From the NCBI GenBank assembly GCA_905616395.1, contig CAJQSQ010000006.1, forward strand, positions 1-64,000: a stretch of DNA of 64,000 bases, given 5' to 3'. A model generated the notes under the pieces. The model was not told the DNA's origin. It saw nothing but the letters and a program-made list of their open reading frames with translations, and did no database searches. The position numbers and the translations under genes were made by a program. This DNA is from an uncultured Candidatus Pelagibacter sp. (GTDB lineage Bacteria; Pseudomonadota; Alphaproteobacteria; Pelagibacterales; Pelagibacteraceae). This document shows, piece by piece, positions 17,332 through 25,273 of this stretch (positions within the stretch are counted from its first letter, which is position 1; each line of letters starts with the position of its first letter).

Positions 17332-18669
17332 TTATTTTGGTTGATCTAAAAACGTTTTTAAAGAATCGTCCATTGCAACTTCCCAATCAGTATGATGTTT
17401 TGGACCAACTGATCCAGTTACTGGTGAAGAAAAAGACTTATTTCTATAAGTCATAATATTTTCTACTTTATGGTGTTCCCATTCTTTAAAAGTTTTTCTA
17501 ATCAATTCAAAATCAATTTTTGGATAATCAGATAAAGTATGAAGTTCTTTTGTATACTCAGTTTGAAAATCTATCATTTGATCTGCATTTTCTAACTTTT
17601 CTTCAAGAGATACCCATTTATTGATATCTTTTTCAATCTCTGAATCACTTGGAACTTTAATTTTTCCCATTATAACATCTCTTGCAAACCAAGCCTGACA
17701 ATCAAACATATTAAAAGTATGAAATTGATCTTGCATGCCCAGGTAAATTAATTTGTGATTATTCTGCCAAACCACACCTTTATATAACTTTGGTGGATAC
17801 AATCTATTTCCTGTATTTAATTTTAAATCTTCAGATATAAAAGGAAAATGATGAAGGTAACCTGTACATAAAATTACAGCATCTGCTTCTTGTACATACC
17901 CATCTTTAAAAATTGCTTTATTGCCTTCAAGTCTATCTAGGTGATAAACTTCTTTCATTCCTTTTGGCCAATTAAATCCCATTGGATTATGCCTGTAAGC
18001 TATTGTCACACTTTTTGCTCCATACTTATGACACTGAAGAGCCACATCTTCTGCAGAGTAACTACTTCCTAAAACAACTACATTTTTATCTCTAAATTCT
18101 TCTGCATCTCTAAAATCATGAGAGTGCATTATTCTACCAGGAAAAGCTTTCATACCTGGATATTCTGGAATGAACGGAACAGAAAAATGTCCATTAGCTA
18201 TAATAACATAATCAAAAATATCTGTTGAAGAGGTAGCCTTTTTTTTATCACGATAAGTAACTTCAAAATTATTACCATTATAAACAACATTAGTAACTGT
18301 TGTGCTAAATTTTACTTTATTTTTTGAATTACCTTTTTTTATTCTACCCAAAATATAATCGTACAAAACTTCTCTAGGTGGAAAAGATGGAATAGGTTTT
18401 CCAAAATGTTCATCAAAAGAATAGTCAGCAAATTCAAGACATTCTTTAGGGCCATTTGACCAAAGATACCTATACATACTATTAGGTACAGGGTCACCGT
18501 ATTGATCGGAACCTGTTCTCCAACTGTAGTTCCATAATCCTCCCCAATCTTCTTGTTTATCAAAACAAACTATTTCAGGTATTTTTTCACCTTTTTTTTC
18601 AGCTTGTTCAAAGGATCTTAAAGCTGATAAACCACAAGGCCCAGCACCAATAATTGCTACTTTTGTCAT
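17332..18669 (-). CDS. tmm: Trimethylamine monooxygenase (flavin-containing)
   Basis: A 445-residue class B flavin monooxygenase that oxidises trimethylamine (and dimethyl sulfide) with NADPH and O2 to TMAO. The FAD motif is GAGPCG (residues 8-13), the FMO signature is FPGRIMHSHDF (176-186) and the NADPH motif is GSSYSA (201-206). Length and signature match bacterial Tmm well. A good ribosome site (AGAGAGGTGA) precedes the ATG. It sits opposite the TMAO-type transporter and close to tdm, so TMA and TMAO metabolism is grouped here. Confidence 0.93.
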   Translation of the reverse strand: MTKVAIIGAGPCGLSALRSFEQAEKKGEKIPEIVCFDKQEDWGGLWNYSWRTGSDQYGDPVPNSMYRYLWSNGPKECLEFADYSFDEHFGKPIPSFPPREVLYDYILGRIKKGNSKNKVKFSTTVTNVVYNGNNFEVTYRDKKKATSSTDIFDYVIIANGHFSVPFIPEYPGMKAFPGRIMHSHDFRDAEEFRDKNVVVLGSSYSAEDVALQCHKYGAKSVTIAYRHNPMGFNWPKGMKEVYHLDRLEGNKAIFKDGYVQEADAVILCTGYLHHFPFISEDLKLNTGNRLYPPKLYKGVVWQNNHKLIYLGMQDQFHTFNMFDCQAWFARDVIMGKIKVPSDSEIEKDINKWVSLEEKLENADQMIDFQTEYTKELHTLSDYPKIDFELIRKTFKEWEHHKVENIMTYRNKSFSSPVTGSVGPKHHTDWEVAMDDSLKTFLDQPK

Positions 18670-18749
18670 AAAATCACCTCTCTCTAATAAATTTATAACT
18701 GTACTTTACCAACAAAATGCTAAAAATTAATATAAAAAAATATAGCATT

Positions 18750-19778
18750 ATGAAAAAAATTATTATTATTGGAGCTGGAGCAATGGGGTCAGCATTCGCT
18801 GTGCCATGCCTTGAAAACCAGAATGAGGTAACACTTGTTGGTACGCATTTAGAAGATGATTTAATAAACAATATTAAATCAAATAATAATCTTCACCCTG
18901 CCTTAAATATTGAATTACCGGGAAAATTGAAGGTAGAAAAATTTGAAAAATTACAATCAATACTTGAAGGTGAGGTAGATATAATTGTTGCTGGAGTTAG
19001 CTCTGTAGGAATTGAATGGTTTGTTAATCAAATATCAGAAAATTATAAAAAAAATACTCCCATTATTTTATTAACAAAAGGTTTAGCTATAGAGGGCAAT
19101 GAACTAATAACACTTTCAGATAAAATTAAAAAACTTCTCAAGGAAAAAGGTCATGGAGAAGTAAATATTTCAGCAATCAAAGGACCTTGTTTAGCAGCAG
19201 GTCTTGCATATAAAATGAGAACTGGAACAGTTATCGCAAACCCAGATATTAAAGAAACAGAAAAATTAAAAAAAATTATATCAACAAATTATTATTCAAC
19301 AGAAGTATCAGATGATTTAACTGGTATCGAGTTATCAGGTGCAATTAAAAATATTTATTCAATGTTAATTGGAGCTTCTGAAGGATTAAGTAATTCAAAA
19401 GCACCTAAAGAAATTCAATCTAAATATTATTTAAACACATCGGCCTCATTAATTCATAGATCAATTTCTGAAATGGTTGAATTTGTTTCTTTTTATGGGG
19501 GTAGAGCAGATACAGTTTATGGTTTAGCTGGTTTAGGTGATTTATATGTAAGTGCAATAGGAGGAAGAAATAGTTTGATGGGAAAATATTTAGGTGAAGG
19601 ATATTTATATAAAGAAGCTAAAGAAAAATTTATGAAAAATATTACAGTTGAGGGTGCGCAACTTGCATTAGAAATTGGACCTAAAATTTTACAAGACCTT
19701 AATTCTAAACATTTTCCATTAATGTTTAGTATGCTAAACACTATATGTGAAAATAAGAAATTAGAAATTCAATGGTAA
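18750..19778 (+). CDS. Glycerol-3-phosphate dehydrogenase-like NAD(P)-binding protein
   Basis: A 342-residue protein with an N-terminal Rossmann motif (IIIIGAGAMGSAFAVP) and a GpsA-type C-terminal domain (KGPCLAAGLAY, the GAIKNIYSMLIGASEG helix, and YGLAGLGDLYVSA with GGRNSLMGKYLGEG). It resembles NAD(P)-dependent glycerol-3-phosphate dehydrogenase, which supplies the lipid backbone. Several motif residues differ from textbook GpsA, so a paralogue with another polyol phosphate or 2-oxo acid substrate is possible. The ATG at 18750 is preferred over 18717 because the Rossmann strand starts there. It overlaps the next small gene by 7 bases. Confidence 0.78.
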   Translation: MKKIIIIGAGAMGSAFAVPCLENQNEVTLVGTHLEDDLINNIKSNNNLHPALNIELPGKLKVEKFEKLQSILEGEVDIIVAGVSSVGIEWFVNQISENYKKNTPIILLTKGLAIEGNELITLSDKIKKLLKEKGHGEVNISAIKGPCLAAGLAYKMRTGTVIANPDIKETEKLKKIISTNYYSTEVSDDLTGIELSGAIKNIYSMLIGASEGLSNSKAPKEIQSKYYLNTSASLIHRSISEMVEFVSFYGGRADTVYGLAGLGDLYVSAIGGRNSLMGKYLGEGYLYKEAKEKFMKNITVEGAQLALEIGPKILQDLNSKHFPLMFSMLNTICENKKLEIQW

Positions 19779-19966
19779 AAAATATATTAATATTTGTTTT
19801 TATAGTCCTTGGAATGGTGGTTATTCTAAATTTTAGTGATTATAATTTAAAAAGAGCTGTCGATGCCTGCCTAGCTGGAAGTCAAAAATTATCTAAATCA
19901 AAAATTACAGATCTTGATGAAGCTAAAAAATTTTGTGAAGAAGAAATAAAAAAAAATAAAAATTAA
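19772..19966 (+). CDS. Small membrane or secreted hypothetical protein
   Basis: A 64-residue protein with one hydrophobic N-terminal helix (ILIFVFIVLGMVVILNF) and a basic/acidic tail with two Cys (DACLAGS and KKFCEEE). The start overlaps the end of the GpsA-like gene and the stop lies 14 bases before the next gene. It is therefore probably translated within that operon. Family unknown. Confidence 0.6.
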   Translation: MVKNILIFVFIVLGMVVILNFSDYNLKRAVDACLAGSQKLSKSKITDLDEAKKFCEEEIKKNKN

Positions 19967-19980
19967 AAAGAGACCCTTAA

Positions 19981-21144
19981 ATGAAGTCAAATTGGAATTA
20001 TCCAACAACCATGTGGGTTGGAAAAGATAGAATTAAGGATCTAAGTATTGCTTGCAAAACTTTAAACATTAATAAACCATTGTTAGTAACTGATAGCGGT
20101 CTTGCTAAATCAAAAATTGTAATCAATGTTCTAGAGAATTTAAAAGAAGGTGGTATTTCAGTTAAATTATATTCAGATGTTGTGGGTAATCCAACTGGCG
20201 CCAATGTAACTGAGGGTGCTGATTATTATAATAAAAATAATTGTGATGGAGTAATAGCTTTTGGAGGGGGTAGCGGCTTAGATGTTGGTAAAGCAATTGC
20301 ATTTATGTCAGGTCAAACCTTGCCTATTTGGGATTTTGAAGATGTTGGTGATAATTGGACTAAAGCAAACTCTGAAAAAATTGCACCAATTATTGCTGTA
20401 CCAACAACTGCTGGAACAGGATCAGAAACAGGACGAGCATCTGTAATATTAAATGAAGAAACGGGTGTAAAAAATATAATCTTTCATCCTAAATTTTTAC
20501 CTTCAATAGTTATCTTAGATCCAGTATTAACACTTAGTTTGCCTGCAAAGATTACAGCTGCAACTGGTATGGATGCGCTAGCCCACAATTTAGAAGCATA
20601 TTGTGCCCCGGGATATCACCCAATGGCTGATGGAATTGCTTTGGAGGGTATGAGATTAATTAATGAATGGTTATTGGTAGCAGTTAACAATGGATCAAAT
20701 ATTGAGGCACGACAAAACATGTTAACAGCAGCAAGCATGGGATCAACAGCATTTCAAAAAGGCTTGGGGGCAATTCATTCATTAAGCCATCCAGTAAATG
20801 CTTTAAATAATATTCATCACGGTTTATCCAATGCAATATTCATGCCTTATGTATTAACATTTAATAAAGATGCAATTGAAAAAAAAATAATAAAGATTTG
20901 TGATTATTTAGAACTTAAAGATAGATCTTTTGATGGATTTGTTAACTGGGTTTTAGATTTAAGAAAAAAACTAGATATCCCACATAAATTATCAGAGGTG
21001 ATTGATGAAAAAGATTTTGATATTGATAGATTATCAAAAATGGCTTTAGCTGATCCATCTACTGGAGGAAATCCAAAAAAATTAACTGAAAATGATATGA
21101 GAAAAATGTATCAGCATAGTATGCGTGGAGAATTGTTTAAATGA
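19981..21144 (+). CDS. Iron-containing alcohol dehydrogenase family protein
   Basis: A 387-residue group III alcohol dehydrogenase. The nucleotide motif GGGSGLDVGKA (about 96-106), the TTAGTGSE loop and the metal site (DALAHNLEAY, then HSLSHPVNALNNIHHG) are complete. The family reduces aldehydes or oxidises alcohols with NAD(P)H, but substrates range from lactaldehyde to 4-hydroxybutyrate and cannot be told from sequence. It overlaps the next amidotransferase gene by 4 bases (ATGA), so the two are coupled. Confidence 0.87.
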   Translation: MKSNWNYPTTMWVGKDRIKDLSIACKTLNINKPLLVTDSGLAKSKIVINVLENLKEGGISVKLYSDVVGNPTGANVTEGADYYNKNNCDGVIAFGGGSGLDVGKAIAFMSGQTLPIWDFEDVGDNWTKANSEKIAPIIAVPTTAGTGSETGRASVILNEETGVKNIIFHPKFLPSIVILDPVLTLSLPAKITAATGMDALAHNLEAYCAPGYHPMADGIALEGMRLINEWLLVAVNNGSNIEARQNMLTAASMGSTAFQKGLGAIHSLSHPVNALNNIHHGLSNAIFMPYVLTFNKDAIEKKIIKICDYLELKDRSFDGFVNWVLDLRKKLDIPHKLSEVIDEKDFDIDRLSKMALADPSTGGNPKKLTENDMRKMYQHSMRGELFK

Positions 21145-21932
21145 GTAATTTAAATATTTTAATTGTTGAAGGAAATATTAGGGAAGATAGTGAGTTTTTT
21201 ATTAAAGCAGCTGGAAGTTCTGCAGCAGATAATCTAAAAAATTTAATTTTAAAGATAGAACCATTAACAAATACAGAAATCATAAATCCTGGTCATGATG
21301 AAGAGACGACGAGTGCTCTAAAAAATATGAGTAAATATAATGGCATTGTGTTTACTGGTGGTGCAATGAGAATAAATGATATGACAGATGTTATTAAGAA
21401 ACATATCAATTTTGCATCTAATTGCTTTAATCATAAAAATAAGATTTTAGCAATTTGTTGGGGATTACAAGTCTGCTCAACAGCAGCTGGGGGTAAAGTA
21501 AATCCTGGAAAAAATGGTGCTCATATTGGAATTGCATCAGATGTAGTTATTAACAATGAAGGTGAAAAACACTTTATATACAAAGATAAAAAAAAAGTTT
21601 TTACCTCACCAGCATTTAATTTTGATGAGGTAAGCGAACTACCAAAAAATACTATTCTTTTATCAAGTGACACAGTTAACAATGTAATGGGTGTTAGCTT
21701 TAATGCAGGAAACTCTGAAATTATTGGCTTACAATATCATCCTGATTATGAATATTTTCAGATGCTTAAACTTATTGATGGTCGTAAACAGCGACTATTT
21801 GTAAATAAAAATTTTTTAAATGAAGAAGAGTATGAAGGTCATATCTCATTCATAAAATCTCAAAATGAACTATTAGATTTTAATAATAGAACATGTGAAG
21901 TTAGAAATTGGCTCAATTATATACGTAACTAA
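21141..21932 (+). CDS. Class I glutamine amidotransferase-like protein
   Basis: A 263-residue free-standing class I amidotransferase. The nucleophile elbow is AICWGLQ (Cys106) and the catalytic His is in LQYHPDYEY. It resembles the GuaA-type glutaminase domain or gamma-glutamyl hydrolases (PuuD-like). With no synthetase partner beside it, hydrolysis or transfer of a gamma-glutamyl group is possible. That would fit an island where gamma-glutamylmethylamide is an intermediate, but this is speculation. It is coupled to the alcohol dehydrogenase and convergent with fhs (3-base gap). Confidence 0.78.
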   Translation: MSNLNILIVEGNIREDSEFFIKAAGSSAADNLKNLILKIEPLTNTEIINPGHDEETTSALKNMSKYNGIVFTGGAMRINDMTDVIKKHINFASNCFNHKNKILAICWGLQVCSTAAGGKVNPGKNGAHIGIASDVVINNEGEKHFIYKDKKKVFTSPAFNFDEVSELPKNTILLSSDTVNNVMGVSFNAGNSEIIGLQYHPDYEYFQMLKLIDGRKQRLFVNKNFLNEEEYEGHISFIKSQNELLDFNNRTCEVRNWLNYIRN

Positions 21933-21935
21933 TTT

Positions 21936-23621
21936 TTAAAACAGACCTTCAATTTCACCATCTTTATTTAGCTTAATCGAGTCCGCTGCTGGAACCCTTG
22001 GTAGTCCAGGCATAGTCATAACAGCACCGCATATAACAACAATAAACTCTGCTCCTGAAGAGAGTTTAATTTCTCTAATTGGTAAAGAATGTCCTGTTGG
22101 TGCACCTTTTAAGCTTGGGTCTGTTGAGAAACTGTATTGTGTTTTAGCAATACAAATTGGGAAATCTCCGTAACCAGCATCTTCAAAGCTTTTTAATTGA
22201 TCTCTAATTTTAGTATCAGCAATAACCTCATCTGCTCTATAAATTTCTTTTGCAATTGTTTCTATTTTTTTAAATAGAGGAGTTTTACTCTCATATAAGA
22301 ATTTAAATTTGTCTTCATTTTTCTCACATAATTCAGCAACATGACTTGCAAGTTCTTTTGTACCTTCACCACCATTTGCCCAATGAGTACATAGACTTGC
22401 TTTAACTCCAATAGTGTCGCAAAATTCTATCAAAGCTTTTACTTCGTTATCTGTATCTTTAATAAAATGATTAACAGCCACTGCAACTGGTAAACCAAAT
22501 TTCTTTACATTTTCCACGTGTCTTTGAAGGTTAACTAAACCTTTTTTTAAGGCTTCTACATTTTCTGTTTTAAGATCATCTTTTGCTACACCACCATGCA
22601 TTTTTAAAGCCCTAATAGTTGCAACAATTACAACACAGCTAGGTTTTAAATCTGATTTTCTACATTTAATATCAAGAAATTTTTCCGCACCAAGATCTGC
22701 ACCAAATCCTGCTTCTGTAACAACATAGTCAGCAAGCTTTAGTCCAGTCTTTGTTGCAATTACAGAATTACACCCATGTGCAATGTTTGCAAATGGACCA
22801 CCATGAATAATTGCAGGATTGTTTTCTAAAGTTTGAGTAACATTAGGTCTAATTGCATCTTTTAATAATACAGTCATTGGGCCATGTGCTTTTAAATCTT
22901 TAGCATAAACAGGTTTTTTATTTCTAGTATAGGCAATCGTAATATTTCCAATTCTTTTTTCTAAATCCTCTAAATCATTTGATAGACAAAAGATTGCCAT
23001 GATTTCTGATGCTACAGTTATATCAAAACCATCTTCTCTAGGAAAACCATTAGCTACTCCTCCTAAATTAATATTTATTGATCTTAAAGAACGATCATTC
23101 ATATCCATCACTCTTTTCCAGGCAATTCTTCTAACATCAATATCTAATTTATTTCCCCAATAGATGTGGTTATCAATTAATGCAGATAGTAAATTATGAG
23201 CAGAAGTTATTGCGTGAAAGTCTCCTGTGAAATGTAAATTAATTTGTTCCATTGGAACAACTTGGGCATATCCTCCACCAGCAGCACCACCCTTCATTCC
23301 AAAAGAAGGACCAAGGCTAGGTTCTCTCAAACAAACAATAGATTTTTTTCCTATTTTATTTAAACCATCATTTAATCCAACAGAAGTTGTTGTTTTTCCT
23401 TCACCTGCTGGAGTAGGAGTGATTGCAGTTACTAAAATAAGTTTTCCGTCAGGTTTATCCTTTAAAGTGTCTAAATATTCCAAGTTAATTTTTGCAATAT
23501 GTCTGCCCATTGGACTAAAAGCTTTGCTTTCATCTGGTACATTTATTTTTGCTAAGATGTCATTTATAGGTTGCATTTTAGCTTCTCTAGCTATCTGAAT
23601 GTCTGATTTAACTTCGCTCAT
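21936..23621 (-). CDS. fhs: Formate-tetrahydrofolate ligase
   Basis: A 561-residue enzyme that makes 10-formyl-tetrahydrofolate from formate, ATP and THF (or the reverse, yielding ATP). The P-loop PAGEGKTT is at 71-78. The folate-binding and family motifs ([23 protein letters not shown], then [13 protein letters not shown]) are intact and the length is normal. It belongs logically with the folate-linked demethylases (Tdm, Mgd) in this island, where one-carbon units on folate are oxidised to formate for energy. It is divergent from mgdA over a 127-base gap. Confidence 0.96.
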   Translation of the reverse strand: MSEVKSDIQIAREAKMQPINDILAKINVPDESKAFSPMGRHIAKINLEYLDTLKDKPDGKLILVTAITPTPAGEGKTTTSVGLNDGLNKIGKKSIVCLREPSLGPSFGMKGGAAGGGYAQVVPMEQINLHFTGDFHAITSAHNLLSALIDNHIYWGNKLDIDVRRIAWKRVMDMNDRSLRSININLGGVANGFPREDGFDITVASEIMAIFCLSNDLEDLEKRIGNITIAYTRNKKPVYAKDLKAHGPMTVLLKDAIRPNVTQTLENNPAIIHGGPFANIAHGCNSVIATKTGLKLADYVVTEAGFGADLGAEKFLDIKCRKSDLKPSCVVIVATIRALKMHGGVAKDDLKTENVEALKKGLVNLQRHVENVKKFGLPVAVAVNHFIKDTDNEVKALIEFCDTIGVKASLCTHWANGGEGTKELASHVAELCEKNEDKFKFLYESKTPLFKKIETIAKEIYRADEVIADTKIRDQLKSFEDAGYGDFPICIAKTQYSFSTDPSLKGAPTGHSLPIREIKLSSGAEFIVVICGAVMTMPGLPRVPAADSIKLNKDGEIEGLF

Positions 23622-23748
23622 CTAAAACTCCTATAAATTAAAATTTCTTTGAGGAATTAGTATCTTCTTTTATGAATTTTTGAAACTTATAAAAATTATA
23701 TATAAAAATAATAATAACTATTTATATTCTTTTAGATAAAATTAATTA

Positions 23749-25005
23749 ATGCAAAAATATTCAATATTTAACCTAATAAAAAATGCTTTCTCTGGTCATC
23801 AAAAGTGGGATTTAGCCTGGAAAGATGCTACTCCAAAAAAGGAATATGATGTTGTTATTATTGGTGGTGGAGGCCATGGGCTAGCTACCGCATATTATCT
23901 TGCAAAAGAACATAACATTACCAATGTAGCTATCATTGAAAAAGGATGGCTTGGTGGTGGAAATATGGGAAGAAATACCACGATTATTAGATCAAACTAT
24001 ATGCACGATGATAATGCATTATTTAGTGAGTTTGGAATGGATCTTTGGAGAAAGATGAGCCAGGATTTAAATTACAATGTAATGTTTTCTCCAAGAGGAA
24101 TAATTAACCTTGCGCACTCAGATGCTCAAATGAATATTTTTGCAAGAAGAGGAAACTCAATGCGCTTAAATGGTATTGATGCAGTTCTTTTAAATAGAGA
24201 AGAAGTTAAAGAAATTATTCCAATGGCAGATTTTTCAGACAATGTAAGATTTCCTATATTTGGTGGATTAATGCAACCAAGTGCAGGAACGGCTAGACAT
24301 GATGCTGTTGCATGGGGTTATGCTCGTCAAGCAGATTCAATGGGTGTAGATATAATTCAAAATTGTGAGGTAACAGGTTTTGATGTTGTGGGTGGAAAAA
24401 TTCAAGGAGTGAGAACTTCACGAGGAGATATTAAAGTTAAGAAAATTGGTTTATGTGTTGCAGGTAGCACAAATATTTTAGCTGAAAAACTAAATATGAC
24501 AATACCGGTAGAAACTCATCTTCTTCAGGCGTGCGTTACAGAACCTGTAAAGCCCGTGTTAGATAGTGTGGTTACTTTTGGGGCAGGACATTTTTATATT
24601 AGTCAATCTGATAAAGGTGAAATGGTAATGGGAGGTGATCTAGATGGATACAATAGTTATGCTCAAAGAGGAAATTTACCAACACTCCAGCATGTACTAA
24701 CAGAAGGAATTGCAATGATGCCATTTCTAAGTAAATTAAAAATGCTTAGAACTTGGGGTGGGATAATGGATATGTCTATGGATGGTTCGCCCATAATAGA
24801 TAAAACTCATATTGAAGGATTATATTTAAACTGTGGATGGTGTTATGGTGGATTTAAAGCAACACCAGCTTCAGGATGGACATTTGCTCATACAATTGCA
24901 CAAGATAGAGTTCATAAATTAAATGAAGGTTATAGTCTAAGTAGATTTAATACAGGTCACTTACTTGATGAAAAAGGACTTGGAACAAAGACCTGGATTT
25001 CATAA
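23749..25005 (+). CDS. mgdA: N-methylglutamate dehydrogenase subunit A (SoxB-like)
   Basis: A 418-residue FAD protein of the sarcosine oxidase beta/NMGDH type. The dinucleotide motif is VVIIGGGGHGLATAYYLA (about 34-51), followed by GGNMGRNTTIIRSNYMHDDN, which in the family lies near the covalent FMN and the FAD. It carries the amine oxidation site of the four-subunit enzyme. The MgdABCD complex turns N-methylglutamate into glutamate, with the methyl carbon passed to THF. The sarcosine oxidase soxBDAG operon has the same gene order, so the name rests on the gmaS and mgs genes in the same island. Confidence 0.83.
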   Translation: MQKYSIFNLIKNAFSGHQKWDLAWKDATPKKEYDVVIIGGGGHGLATAYYLAKEHNITNVAIIEKGWLGGGNMGRNTTIIRSNYMHDDNALFSEFGMDLWRKMSQDLNYNVMFSPRGIINLAHSDAQMNIFARRGNSMRLNGIDAVLLNREEVKEIIPMADFSDNVRFPIFGGLMQPSAGTARHDAVAWGYARQADSMGVDIIQNCEVTGFDVVGGKIQGVRTSRGDIKVKKIGLCVAGSTNILAEKLNMTIPVETHLLQACVTEPVKPVLDSVVTFGAGHFYISQSDKGEMVMGGDLDGYNSYAQRGNLPTLQHVLTEGIAMMPFLSKLKMLRTWGGIMDMSMDGSPIIDKTHIEGLYLNCGWCYGGFKATPASGWTFAHTIAQDRVHKLNEGYSLSRFNTGHLLDEKGLGTKTWIS

Positions 25006-25272
25006 ATGTTACATATTAAATGTCCTCACTGTGGAATGAGATCACAAAATGAATTTTCCTATGGTGGTGATGCAACTGTTAAAAGACCAGAGTTAAATAA
25101 AGAAATTTCTGACCAAGACTGGGATAACTTTGTTTATTATAGAAAAAGCTTAAGAGGAAAACACAAAGAGTTATGGCAGCATATATCAGGATGTAGGCAG
25201 TGGATTAAAGTAGAAAGAGACACAGCAACTCACGAAATATTTAAAACAGTTAAAGCTCACGAAGATATCTAA
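25006..25272 (+). CDS. mgdB: N-methylglutamate dehydrogenase subunit B (SoxD-like)
   Basis: An 88-residue zinc-binding delta subunit. It starts MLHIKCPHCGMRSQNEFSYGGDA and ends near HISGCRQWIKVERDT, giving the Cys/His set typical of SoxD. The start directly follows the mgdA stop and the gene is 1 base from mgdC. It has no catalysis of its own and stabilises the complex. Confidence 0.85.
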   Translation: MLHIKCPHCGMRSQNEFSYGGDATVKRPELNKEISDQDWDNFVYYRKSLRGKHKELWQHISGCRQWIKVERDTATHEIFKTVKAHEDI

Positions 25273-25273
25273 T

